A DNA stretch of 64,000 nt from positions 87,891 to 151,890 of the forward strand of contig JBFLYD010000043.1 of NCBI GenBank assembly GCA_040756905.1, read 5' to 3'. A program made the position numbers and the translations under genes. Numbering within the stretch: position 1 is the stretch's first letter; the number at the start of each line of letters is the position of its first letter. The notes under the pieces were generated by a model. That model was given only the letters and a program-made list of their open reading frames with translations. It had not been told where the DNA came from and searched no databases. Source of the stretch: Acidobacteriota bacterium (lineage in GTDB: Bacteria > Acidobacteriota > Aminicenantia > JBFLYD01). Shown in pieces: positions 31,638 through 41,333 of this stretch.

Positions 31638-32298
31638 GAGATCTAACTGTAACTATATGTTCTCTTGAATCTCCTAATTTCTCTCTTAATCTTCTTACAT
31701 GAACATCAACTGTCCTTGTTTCAACTTCAGCATCAATTCCCCAGACTTTCTCTAACAATTTTTCTCGACTCAGAAGAAATCCTTTATTTTGAGCAAGAAA
31801 GTATAACAATTTAAATTCTTTATTAGTGAGATTTATCAGTTTATTATTGACAAAAACTTCATATTTTAATGGATCGATAACTATGTCTTTGAAATTTAAA
31901 ATTTCATTTTCTTTTATTTTTTCCTTTTTGGCTGTTCTTCTTAATACTGCCTTAATTCTCGCCAGTAATTCCCTTACACTGAAGGGTTTTGTAACATAAT
32001 CATCAGCTCCTATTTCAAGGGCAAGAACTTTATCGATTTCTTCGCTTTTTACAGTAAGCATGATTATGGGAATATCTTTTGTTTTCTCATCGTTTTTTAA
32101 AATTTTACATAGCTCAATTCCGTTTATTCCTGGAAGCATAATGTCAAGAATTATTAAATTAGGCTTTTTCTCTTTTGCAACTCTAAGAGCAGAATTCCCA
32201 TCCGTTTCAGTAATTACCTGATAGTTTTCTTTTTCAAGATTGTATTTTAATATTTCGAGAATGTCTCTCTCATCATCCACTACCAATATTTTTTCCAT
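31618..32298 (-). CDS. phoB: Phosphate-regulon response regulator PhoB
   Basis: A 226-residue OmpR-type regulator. The receiver domain has the acidic pair DDE (8-10), phospho-Asp about 52 in LDIMLPG and the lysine in VTKPF; the C-terminal winged helix ends RTVDVHVRRLREKLGDSREHIVTVRSLGYKF, as in PhoB/PhoP. It probably binds the 11-bp repeats upstream of pstS and the porin. TATAAT at 32320-32315 on the minus strand lies 16 bp before its ATG, with no Shine-Dalgarno motif between. Confidence 0.94.
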   Translation of the reverse strand: MEKILVVDDERDILEILKYNLEKENYQVITETDGNSALRVAKEKKPNLIILDIMLPGINGIELCKILKNDEKTKDIPIIMLTVKSEEIDKVLALEIGADDYVTKPFSVRELLARIKAVLRRTAKKEKIKENEILNFKDIVIDPLKYEVFVNNKLINLTNKEFKLLYFLAQNKGFLLSREKLLEKVWGIDAEVETRTVDVHVRRLREKLGDSREHIVTVRSLGYKFI

Positions 32299-32373
32299 TT
32301 TTTTCTTATTTTAAATTATATCAAATAATTTTTTGTTTAAAATTATAAGAAATATTCATTGCCCAATTTTCTT

Positions 32374-33639
32374 TTAGAGAAAATAATATGGAAGAAAATA
32401 AATCTCTTTTTTATTGTAAATAATTTTATTAACATTTCCTGGATATAACACAAAAATCCTTTCAGGAGAATATTTATCAATAAAACTAATTAGAGATTTA
32501 CCAGCTTTTGTTTTTATTGAGGATTTTACTTCAATTGAGATTCTTTCCTTTCCTTTTTCAATAATAAAATCAACTTCAGCTTTAGATTTAGTTCTCCAAA
32601 AATGGAGGGGACTTCCATTTTTATAAATTTCTGTTGCAATCACATTTTCAACAAGAAATCCCTTGTCCGTCCTGCTCGAAAGGGGCTTAAAATCTTTTAT
32701 GAGTGAATTTCTGAGACCTGTATCTAAAAAGTAAATTTTTGGGTTTTTTACGAGTTCAAGTCTTTTATTTGTATAAAATGGGTAAGAAAAAATAGTGATA
32801 TATGTTTGTTCTAAAATTTTAAGGTGTTTTTTTAATGATATATGAGGAAGATCTGAGGTCTGTGAAAGTTCATTATATTGAATTAAATTACTAATTTGAA
32901 ATGCAAGTGATTTTATAAGTCTTTGAAGATTATATTCTGTTGAAAGCTGAAGAAGTCCTCTTATATCTCTAAGAAGGTATGTATTAATTATGTTTTGCAG
33001 AACCATTTCCCTTTCTTCAGAATCTTCGGAAATATGTACCCTTGGATATCCTCCCCATAAAACAAATTCTTCATAAAACTCCATTATTTTTTTATGTATT
33101 TCATCAGGTAGTTTTTCTCTCTCAAGTTTTCCTACTCGAACATTCTCTTTTAAGGGTAGATAAAAATTTCTATAAATTTCGTCATTTTTATAATGAAGGA
33201 ATTCATCAAAATTCAAAGGGAGAAGTTCAAATACAAAAATTCTTCCTGTGAGATATTTAACAGTTTTTACCGTAATGTCGATCGATGATGAGCCAGATAT
33301 TAAAAATTTGGCTGGGGAATGATCATAAAGATATTTTAAAAGTTTTCCTCCATTCTCAGCATATTGAAACTCATCTATAAAAATGAATTTCTTTCCCCCC
33401 ACATACATTTTAGCAAATGTTTTTATGTCCTGCTGGAAAAGAGAAAGAGTTTCTCTATCTTCGAAATCAAGAAAAACAGAAGGAGAAGGTAACGTCAAAA
33501 ATATTTGTTTCATTAATGTAGTCTTCCCTGATTGTCTTGGTCCTACAATTGCAATTATTTCACGGGTCTCAAGATATTTTTTAATTTTCTCTTCTAAATT
33601 TCTTTTTATATAAATTATTTCCCTGTTATAATTAATCAT
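32374..33639 (-). CDS. AAA ATPase with DUF4143 C-terminal domain
   Basis: A 421-residue protein of the archaeal/bacterial ATPase family in which an AAA domain is joined to DUF4143. Walker A GPRQSGKTT is at about 33-41, Walker B FIFIDEFQ near 88-95, and sensor-like LISGSSS. The C-terminal part has FWRTKSKAEVDFIIEKG and ISIEVKSS, resembling a PD-(D/E)XK nuclease fold. These genes are common, often in many copies, and of unknown function; links to toxin-antitoxin or defence have been suggested but not shown. It stands alone, with no partner gene. Confidence 0.85.
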   Translation of the reverse strand: MINYNREIIYIKRNLEEKIKKYLETREIIAIVGPRQSGKTTLMKQIFLTLPSPSVFLDFEDRETLSLFQQDIKTFAKMYVGGKKFIFIDEFQYAENGGKLLKYLYDHSPAKFLISGSSSIDITVKTVKYLTGRIFVFELLPLNFDEFLHYKNDEIYRNFYLPLKENVRVGKLEREKLPDEIHKKIMEFYEEFVLWGGYPRVHISEDSEEREMVLQNIINTYLLRDIRGLLQLSTEYNLQRLIKSLAFQISNLIQYNELSQTSDLPHISLKKHLKILEQTYITIFSYPFYTNKRLELVKNPKIYFLDTGLRNSLIKDFKPLSSRTDKGFLVENVIATEIYKNGSPLHFWRTKSKAEVDFIIEKGKERISIEVKSSIKTKAGKSLISFIDKYSPERIFVLYPGNVNKIIYNKKEIYFLPYYFL

Positions 33640-33717
33640 ATTAAAATAATAGCAGGGAAAATTTATTAAGTCAAGTTTAAGATTCTACTTCTTTAATTAT
33701 GTCAGTCTTCCCTACCT

Positions 33718-33948
33718 TTAATTAATTACAATCCATTCATCAAATTGCTTTAGATAGCAGAGGCAGTATTCCCTTTCGTCTTCTCCTATAACTTTAAAAC
33801 AATCTGCTTCTCCCCTTTCGGGCTCAATTTCCTCCTGATACCAGGTTTCAATTATTTCCTTAACCTTAATTTTTCTGTCTCCGATAAAAAATGCAATCGG
33901 TTTTTCTTCAGCTTTATAGCCTGAATAACAAATAACTTTTGTTTTCAT
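33718..33948 (-). CDS. Small hypothetical protein (76 aa)
   Basis: A 76-residue acidic protein beginning MKTKVICYSGYKAEEKPIAF and ending in a beta-rich segment (YCLCYLKQFDEWIVIN). No signal peptide or membrane helix. The opening motif ICYSGYKxxExP recurs, as I recall, in small uncharacterised bacterial proteins, so it is probably real. No function is proposed. It is flanked by gaps of about 80 and 120 bp with nothing notable in them. Confidence 0.6.
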   Translation of the reverse strand: MKTKVICYSGYKAEEKPIAFFIGDRKIKVKEIIETWYQEEIEPERGEADCFKVIGEDEREYCLCYLKQFDEWIVIN

Positions 33949-34071
33949 ATTATTTTATTCTTAATACATCTGAGATATTTTCCTTAAAATTATAGATACA
34001 AGTCATTTTTTATAATTTTATAACATATGCTCATAAACTGTATTAATAGAACATAGAAAAATTAGAGCCCC

Positions 34072-36150
34072 CTAAATTTTCTTTATTGCTAATTTAATCC
34101 CGATAATTGGCTCTAATGAATAAAGGAAAAGGCATGTACCCTGAAATATCTTTTCTATTCCTCTTTCTGATAGAGATACTGTTTCAACTGGATAGACCCA
34201 CAGATTTAAAGGTTTTTCCAGAAAAATTTTGAGTCTTATTCCCAACCATAGATCTTCAAATTCAATTTTTTCTACATCATTTCTTTCTCCGGTCAGGTCA
34301 AGACGAAATTTATTATTGTCAATAATTAAATTTCTGTCTGTTGAATCCGGAGCTAAAAAATTAAAATTAAATTCTACTCCAAAAATGCCTTCTCCTGATC
34401 TGGTATTTTGACCATGTTGGGTTTTAAATTTCTGAACAAATTCTATAAGTGGTTCTGATTTGCTAATTCTAAATTCTTTTTCAATCCTGTTATTTTCTTT
34501 TGAGAGCATTTTAATCAGAATAAAATCTTTTTTCCTGTGGGTTTCCCATCCATAGGGTCCAACCGGTTCATAATTGTTTTTTCTGAAATCGGAAAAAGAA
34601 AAATCAGGAGGAAATATGTGTGATATAAAACAATTTCTGAGATTTTTATCGAATATAATGAATTTTTTAAGTCCCTCTTCATTTTTAATATCTTTCCCAT
34701 GGATTGTCTCTATCTTTTCCTGGTTTTTCGATAAAGGATTCCTCACAATTTTAGAATGATAAATTTCTTCTCTTCTCTTCAATGAGTTTATCAAATTGAA
34801 TTTTTTTAGCTTGTAACTTATTTCCACAACACTTCCACCTTCATCTGGTTTAAATACAATTGAAAAACCCTGAGTTCTCACCATTATCTCTTTCTTTAAA
34901 TCACAATCAATATCATTCTCTTCCACATATGACCATTTATCCTTGCTTTTATTCTCTATCTTCTCTATCAGGTATTCAGCCTCTAAGAGATTTCTGAAAA
35001 AAACAGTTCTCAGATGGGGCAAATACAATCCACCAAAGATTCCGTGCCAGTAAAAATCATTGGACTGGCTCTTCAATAAACTGTCATATGCCTTAGTAAA
35101 AATAAATAATTTTTTTCTGGTTTTTTTTATTTCTTTAAATTTATGACTCAGACCGAGCATTCTTTTATGCATATAATTCGATTCATAATATTTTACTAAA
35201 AACAATCTCCAGAACCCTCCTCTCACAAAAGGCAGAAGATCCTCTCTTCCTGAATTCTTTAAAATTTCTTTTGTTTCTATTAATTTTTTCTGAGCATCTG
35301 AAGAAAGAGCCCATTCCATCATTTCAAAATAAGAAGCAGTTGGAAAATAAATTCGGTCTTTTGCGGGAAAATTCTTGATGATATCAGAAAATTTTATCGT
35401 TTCAATCCAGTCAGAACTTTTTTCAATTTTTTCAAAGAAATTCTCCAGCCATTTTTTTTCATAACAGAGTCTGTACGTGTTAGGCCATACCCCAAATTTC
35501 TCACCATCATCACCCATCGATGTAAATTGGAAATTTCTTTCTTTAAATACATAACGCAGATAATCGATAACTTCTTCAACAGGATGGAAAGGGATTAAAT
35601 ATCTCAGCTTTTCAGAGCTGGGAAAAACATTCATACTATATCCATTGTGTTCAGTAATAAAATATCCATTTAAATCTTCCCTCTTCAATCCAGAGAGCAA
35701 AAAATGAGTCTCATCAAGAACCGTAAATTTTAATCCACTTCTTACAATTACCTCTACATCAGAAGGCTCCCAAACTCTTTCTGCTACCCAGAACCCCTCA
35801 GGAATTATTCCAAACCTCTCTTCTATAAAATTGTTCAACTTTCTAATCTGATTCTCTGCATCTTCTGAAGTAATTGAAGAAAGAATTGGCTCATAGAAAC
35901 CCCCTGAAATCAGCTCTATCTGCTTTCTTTTAAGCAGCTTTTTTAATAATAACTCTAACTCTTTAAAATTTTTTAAAAGAAAATCAAACAGCCATCCTGA
36001 GTAATGAAGAGATAATTTGATTCCAGGATGTTTTTCAAGCACTTTTAGAAACGGCAAATATGCTTTTCTATAAGCATCATGAACAACTGAAGAAAAATTT
36101 TCTACAGGCTGGTGATTATGGATAAGAAGACTTAAGAAAAGTTTTTTCAT
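34072..36150 (-). CDS. GH57 alpha-amylase / 4-alpha-glucanotransferase
   Basis: A 692-residue glycoside hydrolase family 57 enzyme without signal peptide, so cytoplasmic. The first motif HNHQP is at residues 11-15; the nucleophile is Glu 124 in GFWVAERVWEP and the acid/base Asp 214 in FTSMGDDGEKFG, the same spacing as in the Thermococcus litoralis 4-alpha-glucanotransferase (Glu123/Asp214, from memory). The C-terminal half fits the DUF1925/DUF1926-type beta domains. It would act on glycogen or maltodextrin; glucanotransferase or amylase cannot be separated by eye. It ends near the complex I operon but shares no evident role with it. Confidence 0.88.
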   Translation of the reverse strand: MKKLFLSLLIHNHQPVENFSSVVHDAYRKAYLPFLKVLEKHPGIKLSLHYSGWLFDFLLKNFKELELLLKKLLKRKQIELISGGFYEPILSSITSEDAENQIRKLNNFIEERFGIIPEGFWVAERVWEPSDVEVIVRSGLKFTVLDETHFLLSGLKREDLNGYFITEHNGYSMNVFPSSEKLRYLIPFHPVEEVIDYLRYVFKERNFQFTSMGDDGEKFGVWPNTYRLCYEKKWLENFFEKIEKSSDWIETIKFSDIIKNFPAKDRIYFPTASYFEMMEWALSSDAQKKLIETKEILKNSGREDLLPFVRGGFWRLFLVKYYESNYMHKRMLGLSHKFKEIKKTRKKLFIFTKAYDSLLKSQSNDFYWHGIFGGLYLPHLRTVFFRNLLEAEYLIEKIENKSKDKWSYVEENDIDCDLKKEIMVRTQGFSIVFKPDEGGSVVEISYKLKKFNLINSLKRREEIYHSKIVRNPLSKNQEKIETIHGKDIKNEEGLKKFIIFDKNLRNCFISHIFPPDFSFSDFRKNNYEPVGPYGWETHRKKDFILIKMLSKENNRIEKEFRISKSEPLIEFVQKFKTQHGQNTRSGEGIFGVEFNFNFLAPDSTDRNLIIDNNKFRLDLTGERNDVEKIEFEDLWLGIRLKIFLEKPLNLWVYPVETVSLSERGIEKIFQGTCLFLYSLEPIIGIKLAIKKI

Positions 36151-36168
36151 TCTGAATCATCCAAATTT

Positions 36169-37587
36169 TTATAGAATTATAGCTTTCTGAATCCAGTAAA
36201 GAATCCTTCCTGGAAAAATTCCAAGCTGAAGGACTCCGAGGGCGCATAAAAATAGGGTGAGGATTAATGGTGGGTTTTCAAGCTCAATGTGAATTTCTCT
36301 TATCTCTTCCTTCATATACATAAATACAATAACTCTTAAATAATAATAAACTGATATCAGAGTTGTAATTATCGCAATTATGACAAGAATTATATAATCA
36401 TTTCTAACTGCAGAAGAAAATAAATAAAATTTTGCTAAAAATCCTCCTGTAGGAGGAAATCCTGCAAGGGATAGGAGAAACAAAGAGAAAAAACCCCCAA
36501 TCCAGGGATATCTGTAGCCAATTCCGCATAAATCCTCAAGTTCACAATATTCTTTCTTTTTTCCAGTTAGCGAAATTAAAGATGCAAAAGCTCCCACGTT
36601 CATGAAAAGGTATGCTAAAAGGTAAAATAGAAGAGACCAATCTCCTTTTGCTTTAAGGTTCATTATACCAACTAAGATATATCCTGAATGAGCTATACTT
36701 GAATAAGCGAGCATTCTCTTCAAATTACTCTGTCTTAATGCAGCTATGTTGCCCCATATCATTGTAACTGAGGAAATAACCCATAGAGTATCCAAAATAA
36801 ATTTTTGATCGAGTTCAAAAGAAAACTTGGTAAAGATTCTTAAAAGCACAGCAAATCCCGCAATCTTTGGAGAAACTGAAAGAAAAGTTGTTACTGGTGT
36901 TGGAGCTCCTTCGAAAACATCAGGAGCCCAAGAATGGAATGGGACAAGGGTTAATTTAAACCCGAATCCAACAAGTACTAATCCAAAGCCAATAAGAAAA
37001 TATGGAGCTAAATTAATCGAACTGAAAATTACTGATATTTTTGTTGATTTTATAATCCCGTAAAGAAGCACGATACCCATAATTATAAAAGCGGATGAAA
37101 ATGCTCCGAGCATAAAAAATTTTGTTCCTGCTTCAGCGGACCTTTCATCCTCTCTTCTGATATTTGAAAGAGTGTAGCTTCCAATTGCTAAAATCTCAAG
37201 TCCTAAAAGAATCACTATCAGGTCATCTGATGAGACCATCAGCATCATTCCCAGAAGAGAAATCACCAATATGGAATAATATTCTCCGAAATTTATCTCC
37301 TGGTAGGTTAAATACTTAATTGATACAAATATTACAAAAAGGAGTGAATAGAACAGCAAACAAAATGAAAAAAGAGAAAAATTATCAAGTAAAATCCCTT
37401 TCTCAAAAAAAGAAACATTTTTATTCCATAATGTATAAACAATAACTATCCCTGCCATTATAAGGAGTGCAATCGATACATATCCCAGAAATTCTTTTTT
37501 ATCATCTTTTATGAAAACATCTAAAAGAAGCAAAACAAAAGATAAAATTAATACATAGATGAAAGGAGATAATGCAAGTATGTTCAT
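36169..37587 (-). CDS. nuoN: NADH-quinone oxidoreductase subunit N
   Basis: A 472-residue antiporter-like membrane subunit of complex I with about 14 hydrophobic segments. The family signature is FKLTLVPFHSWAPDVFEGAPTPVTTFLSVSPKIAGFAVL, with the conserved lysine and proline of the proton channel, and LLSLAGFPPTGGFLAKFYLF. It is the last gene of the nuoJKLMN set, 7 bp after nuoM. Confidence 0.96.
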   Translation of the reverse strand: MNILALSPFIYVLILSFVLLLLDVFIKDDKKEFLGYVSIALLIMAGIVIVYTLWNKNVSFFEKGILLDNFSLFSFCLLFYSLLFVIFVSIKYLTYQEINFGEYYSILVISLLGMMLMVSSDDLIVILLGLEILAIGSYTLSNIRREDERSAEAGTKFFMLGAFSSAFIIMGIVLLYGIIKSTKISVIFSSINLAPYFLIGFGLVLVGFGFKLTLVPFHSWAPDVFEGAPTPVTTFLSVSPKIAGFAVLLRIFTKFSFELDQKFILDTLWVISSVTMIWGNIAALRQSNLKRMLAYSSIAHSGYILVGIMNLKAKGDWSLLFYLLAYLFMNVGAFASLISLTGKKKEYCELEDLCGIGYRYPWIGGFFSLFLLSLAGFPPTGGFLAKFYLFSSAVRNDYIILVIIAIITTLISVYYYLRVIVFMYMKEEIREIHIELENPPLILTLFLCALGVLQLGIFPGRILYWIQKAIIL

Positions 37588-37594
37588 TTGCTGA

Positions 37595-39136
37595 TTAATT
37601 CATGTTTATAAATTTGATTTTTTTACTTAAATCTTCTACCACAATCTTTTCATGATATTTTATGTCATTTAGGATTTTAGATATTGTATTCTCTGTCCTT
37701 TTCAGGATGAAATTGGGATAGATTCCCATCCAGAATATGAAGAAAATTATGGGCAAAAAATAAAAAAGTTCTCTCAAATTCAAATCTTTAAAATTAAAAA
37801 ATCTTTCATTTTTAATTTTTCCCTGCATTACTCTTTGAAAGGCCCAGAGAAGATATGCAACTGATAGAATAATCCCGGTAGCTCCTAAAGCTGTCCAGAC
37901 TACATTTACTTTAAATACTCCAATCAATATTAAAAATTCTCCTATGAACCCGTTTAACCCAGGAAGACCTATAGAAGACAGCATTATTATTACAAAAATT
38001 GCTGAAAACAAAGGTAGTTGTTTTGAAAGACCTCCAAATTCATCTATTATTCTTGTATGAGCTTTCTCATAAAGAAACCCAACTACCAAAAAAAGACCTC
38101 CTGTACTTATTCCATGGCTCAACATTTGATAAATAGCTCCTTCAACCGACTCTCTGTTTAGGCTTAGAAGTCCAAGCATAACCATTCCCATGTGGCTAAC
38201 TGAAGAATAAGCTACGAGTCTTTTTACATCCTTCTGAGCAAGAGCCATTAAACCTCCATATATGATTCCCACTAAACTTAAAAGAACAATGTAAGATCTG
38301 CATATCATTAAAGCATCTGGAAATAAAGTAAAGGCAAATCTTATAAATCCATATGCTCCCATCTTTAATAAAACACCTGCTAACAGAACAGAACCAGCAG
38401 TTGGAGCCTCAGTATGAGCATCAGGAAGCCATGTATGAAATGGAAACAATGGAACCTTAATCGCAAAAGATATAGAGAAACCAAGAAATAACCATATTTG
38501 AACTGAAGGGCTTAATATCAACCTTGATAAATCCTGAAAATCAAGAGAAAAACTTCCTGTTGCTTTATAGTAAATAGAATAAAGGACAAAAAATGAAACG
38601 AGCATTAAAAGACTTCCTAACATGGTGAATAATATAAACTTTATTGTTACATAAATTTTTCTCCCTGTTCCCCAGATTCCTATGAGAAAATACATGGGAA
38701 TCAGGGTGACCTCCCAGAATACATAAAAAAGAAATAAATTCAGAGATACAAATACCCCAATCATACCTGTTGAAAGTAAAAGCATGAATACGTTAAATTC
38801 TTTAACTCTATCTTCTATAGCTGTCCATGAACAAAGAAAAGAAATGGGCATCAGGAAAGTAGTAAGTAACACAAGAAAGAGACTCAGCCCATCGATTCCC
38901 ATCGTATAATTTATTCCCATTCCTATCCATGAGTATTCTTCCTGAAACTGAAAACTGGATAACCCAGGATTAAAATTTATGTATAGTTTTAAAGATACTA
39001 TAAAATTTAAAAGAGAAATTGCAAAAGAAAAATATCTTATTAAATTTTCTCTATTTCGGTTTATAAATATAAGAATTAATGCTCCTGCTAAAGGCAAAAA
39101 AGTTATCAAGCTTAAAATTGGAATTTTTTCCATCAA
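37595..39136 (-). CDS. nuoM: NADH-quinone oxidoreductase subunit M
   Basis: A 513-residue proton-pumping subunit of complex I. FAIKVPLFPFHTWLPDAHTEAPTAGSVLLAGVLLKMGAYGFIRF is the diagnostic channel region, and VAYSSVSHMGMVMLGL and GLPGLNGFIGEFLIL are also typical. It overlaps nuoL by 4 bp and precedes nuoN by 7 bp. Confidence 0.97.
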   Translation of the reverse strand: MMEKIPILSLITFLPLAGALILIFINRNRENLIRYFSFAISLLNFIVSLKLYINFNPGLSSFQFQEEYSWIGMGINYTMGIDGLSLFLVLLTTFLMPISFLCSWTAIEDRVKEFNVFMLLLSTGMIGVFVSLNLFLFYVFWEVTLIPMYFLIGIWGTGRKIYVTIKFILFTMLGSLLMLVSFFVLYSIYYKATGSFSLDFQDLSRLILSPSVQIWLFLGFSISFAIKVPLFPFHTWLPDAHTEAPTAGSVLLAGVLLKMGAYGFIRFAFTLFPDALMICRSYIVLLSLVGIIYGGLMALAQKDVKRLVAYSSVSHMGMVMLGLLSLNRESVEGAIYQMLSHGISTGGLFLVVGFLYEKAHTRIIDEFGGLSKQLPLFSAIFVIIMLSSIGLPGLNGFIGEFLILIGVFKVNVVWTALGATGIILSVAYLLWAFQRVMQGKIKNERFFNFKDLNLRELFYFLPIIFFIFWMGIYPNFILKRTENTISKILNDIKYHEKIVVEDLSKKIKFINMN

Positions 39137-41031
39137 TACATAAGCCAGAAACTCAAAATTGAAATCATACCCAGAAGAATTAAAAATCCATAATCGCGGA
39201 AATAACCTGATTGAAACCCACTCAAAATTTTGCTGAATTTATCAGTGGTTGAAGCAGAATGGTCAACAGTCCAATCTATCGCTCCTAAATCAAACTTTTC
39301 CCACAGAGCCCTTGATCCAGAAACAATCGGATTCACAAAAATAAAATTGTAAATCTCATCAACAAAATACTTATTGTAAAGGAGGTTGTATGTTCTTCTG
39401 AATCTCTGGGAGAGTATCTCTGGGAGGTTTCTTTTCTTTATGTAAAAGAGCCATGAGATAAGTATTCCAGTTAGTGCTGCTAAGGAGGAAAGAGTCATGA
39501 GGAGGAACTCTCCCTGATGGGAGAGGGAGTGGTGAGTGTTTTTCAGCTTTATAACTGGTGAGAGAAACTCTTCAAACCAGTTTCTCCCTCCAAGTGTCTC
39601 TGGAAGACCAAGATATCCTCCTATGAGGGAGAGAAAAGAGAGGATGAGGAGGGGATAAGTCATGACAGGAGGAGATTCATGGGGATGGGAATCATTTCTT
39701 TTTTCTCCGTAGAATACTAAAAATATGAGTCTAAACATGTAGAAGGAGGTGAGGGAGGCTGTTATAAGAGCAAGGATGTAGAGAGAGAGGTTTCCACTTT
39801 GATAAACTCTTAGGAGTATTTCATCTTTTGAGAAAAAACCAGATAGACCAGGGACACCGGATATGGAAAGGGCTCCTATGAGAAATGATGGAAATGTGAG
39901 TGGAAGGTATCTCTTCATTCCTCCCATCCTCTCAATATTCATTTCACCAGAAAGGGAGTGAATCACTGAGCCAGCAGAGAGAAAAAGGAGTGATTTGAAG
40001 AATGCATGGGTTACAAGGTGAAACATTCCAGAGGAGAAAGAGGCAACACCACATCCTAAAAACATATAACCTATCTGGGAGATTGTGGAATAGGCGAGGA
40101 TTCTCTTTATGTCATTTTGAACCAGTGCCATTGTGGCAGAGTAAAGGGCAGTTACACCACCTACAACTGCAACAACTAAAAGAGAGACTTCAGAGAATGT
40201 AAAAAGAGAATTCATTCTTGAAACCATGTAAACTCCTGCAACAACCATTGTGGCTGCATGAATGAGTGCAGAGACAGGAGTTGGTCCTTCCATGGCATCT
40301 GGTAACCAGACATAGAGGGGAATCTGGGCTGATTTTCCTACAGCCCCACAGAAAAGAAGAAGGGATATTGTGATGGATACTCCTTTTCCTATCTCTCCAG
40401 AGAGAATCTCTTTCTCTATCTGAAGAAACTCCAGAGAACCAAAGGTGAAGTATGTGAGAAGAATTCCCAGAAGGAAACCAAAATCCCCTATTCTTGTAAC
40501 TATGAATGCTTTTTTTCCTGCATTTGAGGCAGAATCTTTCTCATACCAGAATCCAATGAGGAGGTAAGAGCATAGTCCAACTCCTTCCCATCCTACAAAC
40601 ATCAATGCTAAGTTTGAGGAGAGGACAAGAATTAACATAGAGAAGGTGAAAAGGTTTAAATAGGTGAAATACCTTCCGTATCCTCTATCCTCTCCCATAT
40701 ATCCAATGGAGTATATGTGAATGAGTAATCCTACTCCTGTGACAACAAGGCACATCACTGCTGAGAGGGGGTCGAATTGGAAGGATATAGGGGCTTGAAA
40801 GTCTCCTGCTTTGATCCATGTGTATAAGACTTTAATAACAGGATATTTATCTACAGGGATTTTTAAAATCAAAACCAAGGAGACGAGAGAAAAAATAAAA
40901 GATAAAAAAACTGAAACACATGCTATATAAGATACATAGATTTTTTTTAAATATCTATTAAAAATAGCCAGGAAAATTGTAGAAAGACCAGGAAAAACAG
41001 GAATTATCCAGAAAATATTCTCTAAATTCAT
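39133..41031 (-). CDS. nuoL: NADH-quinone oxidoreductase subunit L
   Basis: A 632-residue antiporter-like subunit with the long lateral helix at its C-terminus. Signatures are LMFVGWEGVGLCSYLLIGFWY, GKSAQIPLYVWLPDAMEGPTPVSALIHAATMVVAGVYMV and VPGLSGFFSKDEIL. It overlaps nuoK and nuoM by 4 bp each. The middle of the gene (about 39400-40850) is richer in GC (42-47% in lines I counted) than both its ends and its neighbours (25-35%), suggesting a mosaic origin. Confidence 0.97.
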   Translation of the reverse strand: MNLENIFWIIPVFPGLSTIFLAIFNRYLKKIYVSYIACVSVFLSFIFSLVSLVLILKIPVDKYPVIKVLYTWIKAGDFQAPISFQFDPLSAVMCLVVTGVGLLIHIYSIGYMGEDRGYGRYFTYLNLFTFSMLILVLSSNLALMFVGWEGVGLCSYLLIGFWYEKDSASNAGKKAFIVTRIGDFGFLLGILLTYFTFGSLEFLQIEKEILSGEIGKGVSITISLLLFCGAVGKSAQIPLYVWLPDAMEGPTPVSALIHAATMVVAGVYMVSRMNSLFTFSEVSLLVVAVVGGVTALYSATMALVQNDIKRILAYSTISQIGYMFLGCGVASFSSGMFHLVTHAFFKSLLFLSAGSVIHSLSGEMNIERMGGMKRYLPLTFPSFLIGALSISGVPGLSGFFSKDEILLRVYQSGNLSLYILALITASLTSFYMFRLIFLVFYGEKRNDSHPHESPPVMTYPLLILSFLSLIGGYLGLPETLGGRNWFEEFLSPVIKLKNTHHSLSHQGEFLLMTLSSLAALTGILISWLFYIKKRNLPEILSQRFRRTYNLLYNKYFVDEIYNFIFVNPIVSGSRALWEKFDLGAIDWTVDHSASTTDKFSKILSGFQSGYFRDYGFLILLGMISILSFWLMY

Positions 41032-41333
41032 CCTTTCAGTAAGTTAACATCCTCATCAGCCCTGATTCCCTTTTTAACTCGAGAAAGATTGAGGATAATA
41101 GCAAGTCCTATGACTGCTTCTGCCGCTGCAATTGTTATTATAAATAATGCGATCACCTGCCCTCGGGGAATTGAATTATATCTTGAAAAAGAGAGTAAAC
41201 AGAGGTTTGAAGCATTTAACATTATTTCAATAGCCATTAATATAGCGATCAAATCTTTTTTTAAAAAAAACATGATTATTCCCAAAGAAAAAAGTAAAAA
41301 ACTCACAAAAATGAAATAGGACAAAGGGATCAT
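41028..41333 (-). CDS. nuoK: NADH-quinone oxidoreductase subunit K
   Basis: A 101-residue membrane subunit with three helices. The conserved glutamates needed for proton transfer are in IAILMAIEIMLNASNLC and IITIAAAEAVIGLAIIL. It overlaps nuoJ and nuoL by 4 bp each. Length matches the family. Confidence 0.96.
   Translation of the reverse strand: MIPLSYFIFVSFLLFSLGIIMFFLKKDLIAILMAIEIMLNASNLCLLSFSRYNSIPRGQVIALFIITIAAAEAVIGLAIILNLSRVKKGIRADEDVNLLKG

Noticed and set aside
32374..33639. DUF4143 ATPase as part of a defence system
   Set aside because: No partner toxin, nuclease or phage-defence gene is next to it, so no such claim can be supported.
37595..39136. nuoM/nuoL as Mrp-type Na+/H+ antiporter genes
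   Set aside because: The J-K-L-M-N order, sizes and channel motifs fit complex I; no mrp-specific small subunits are present.
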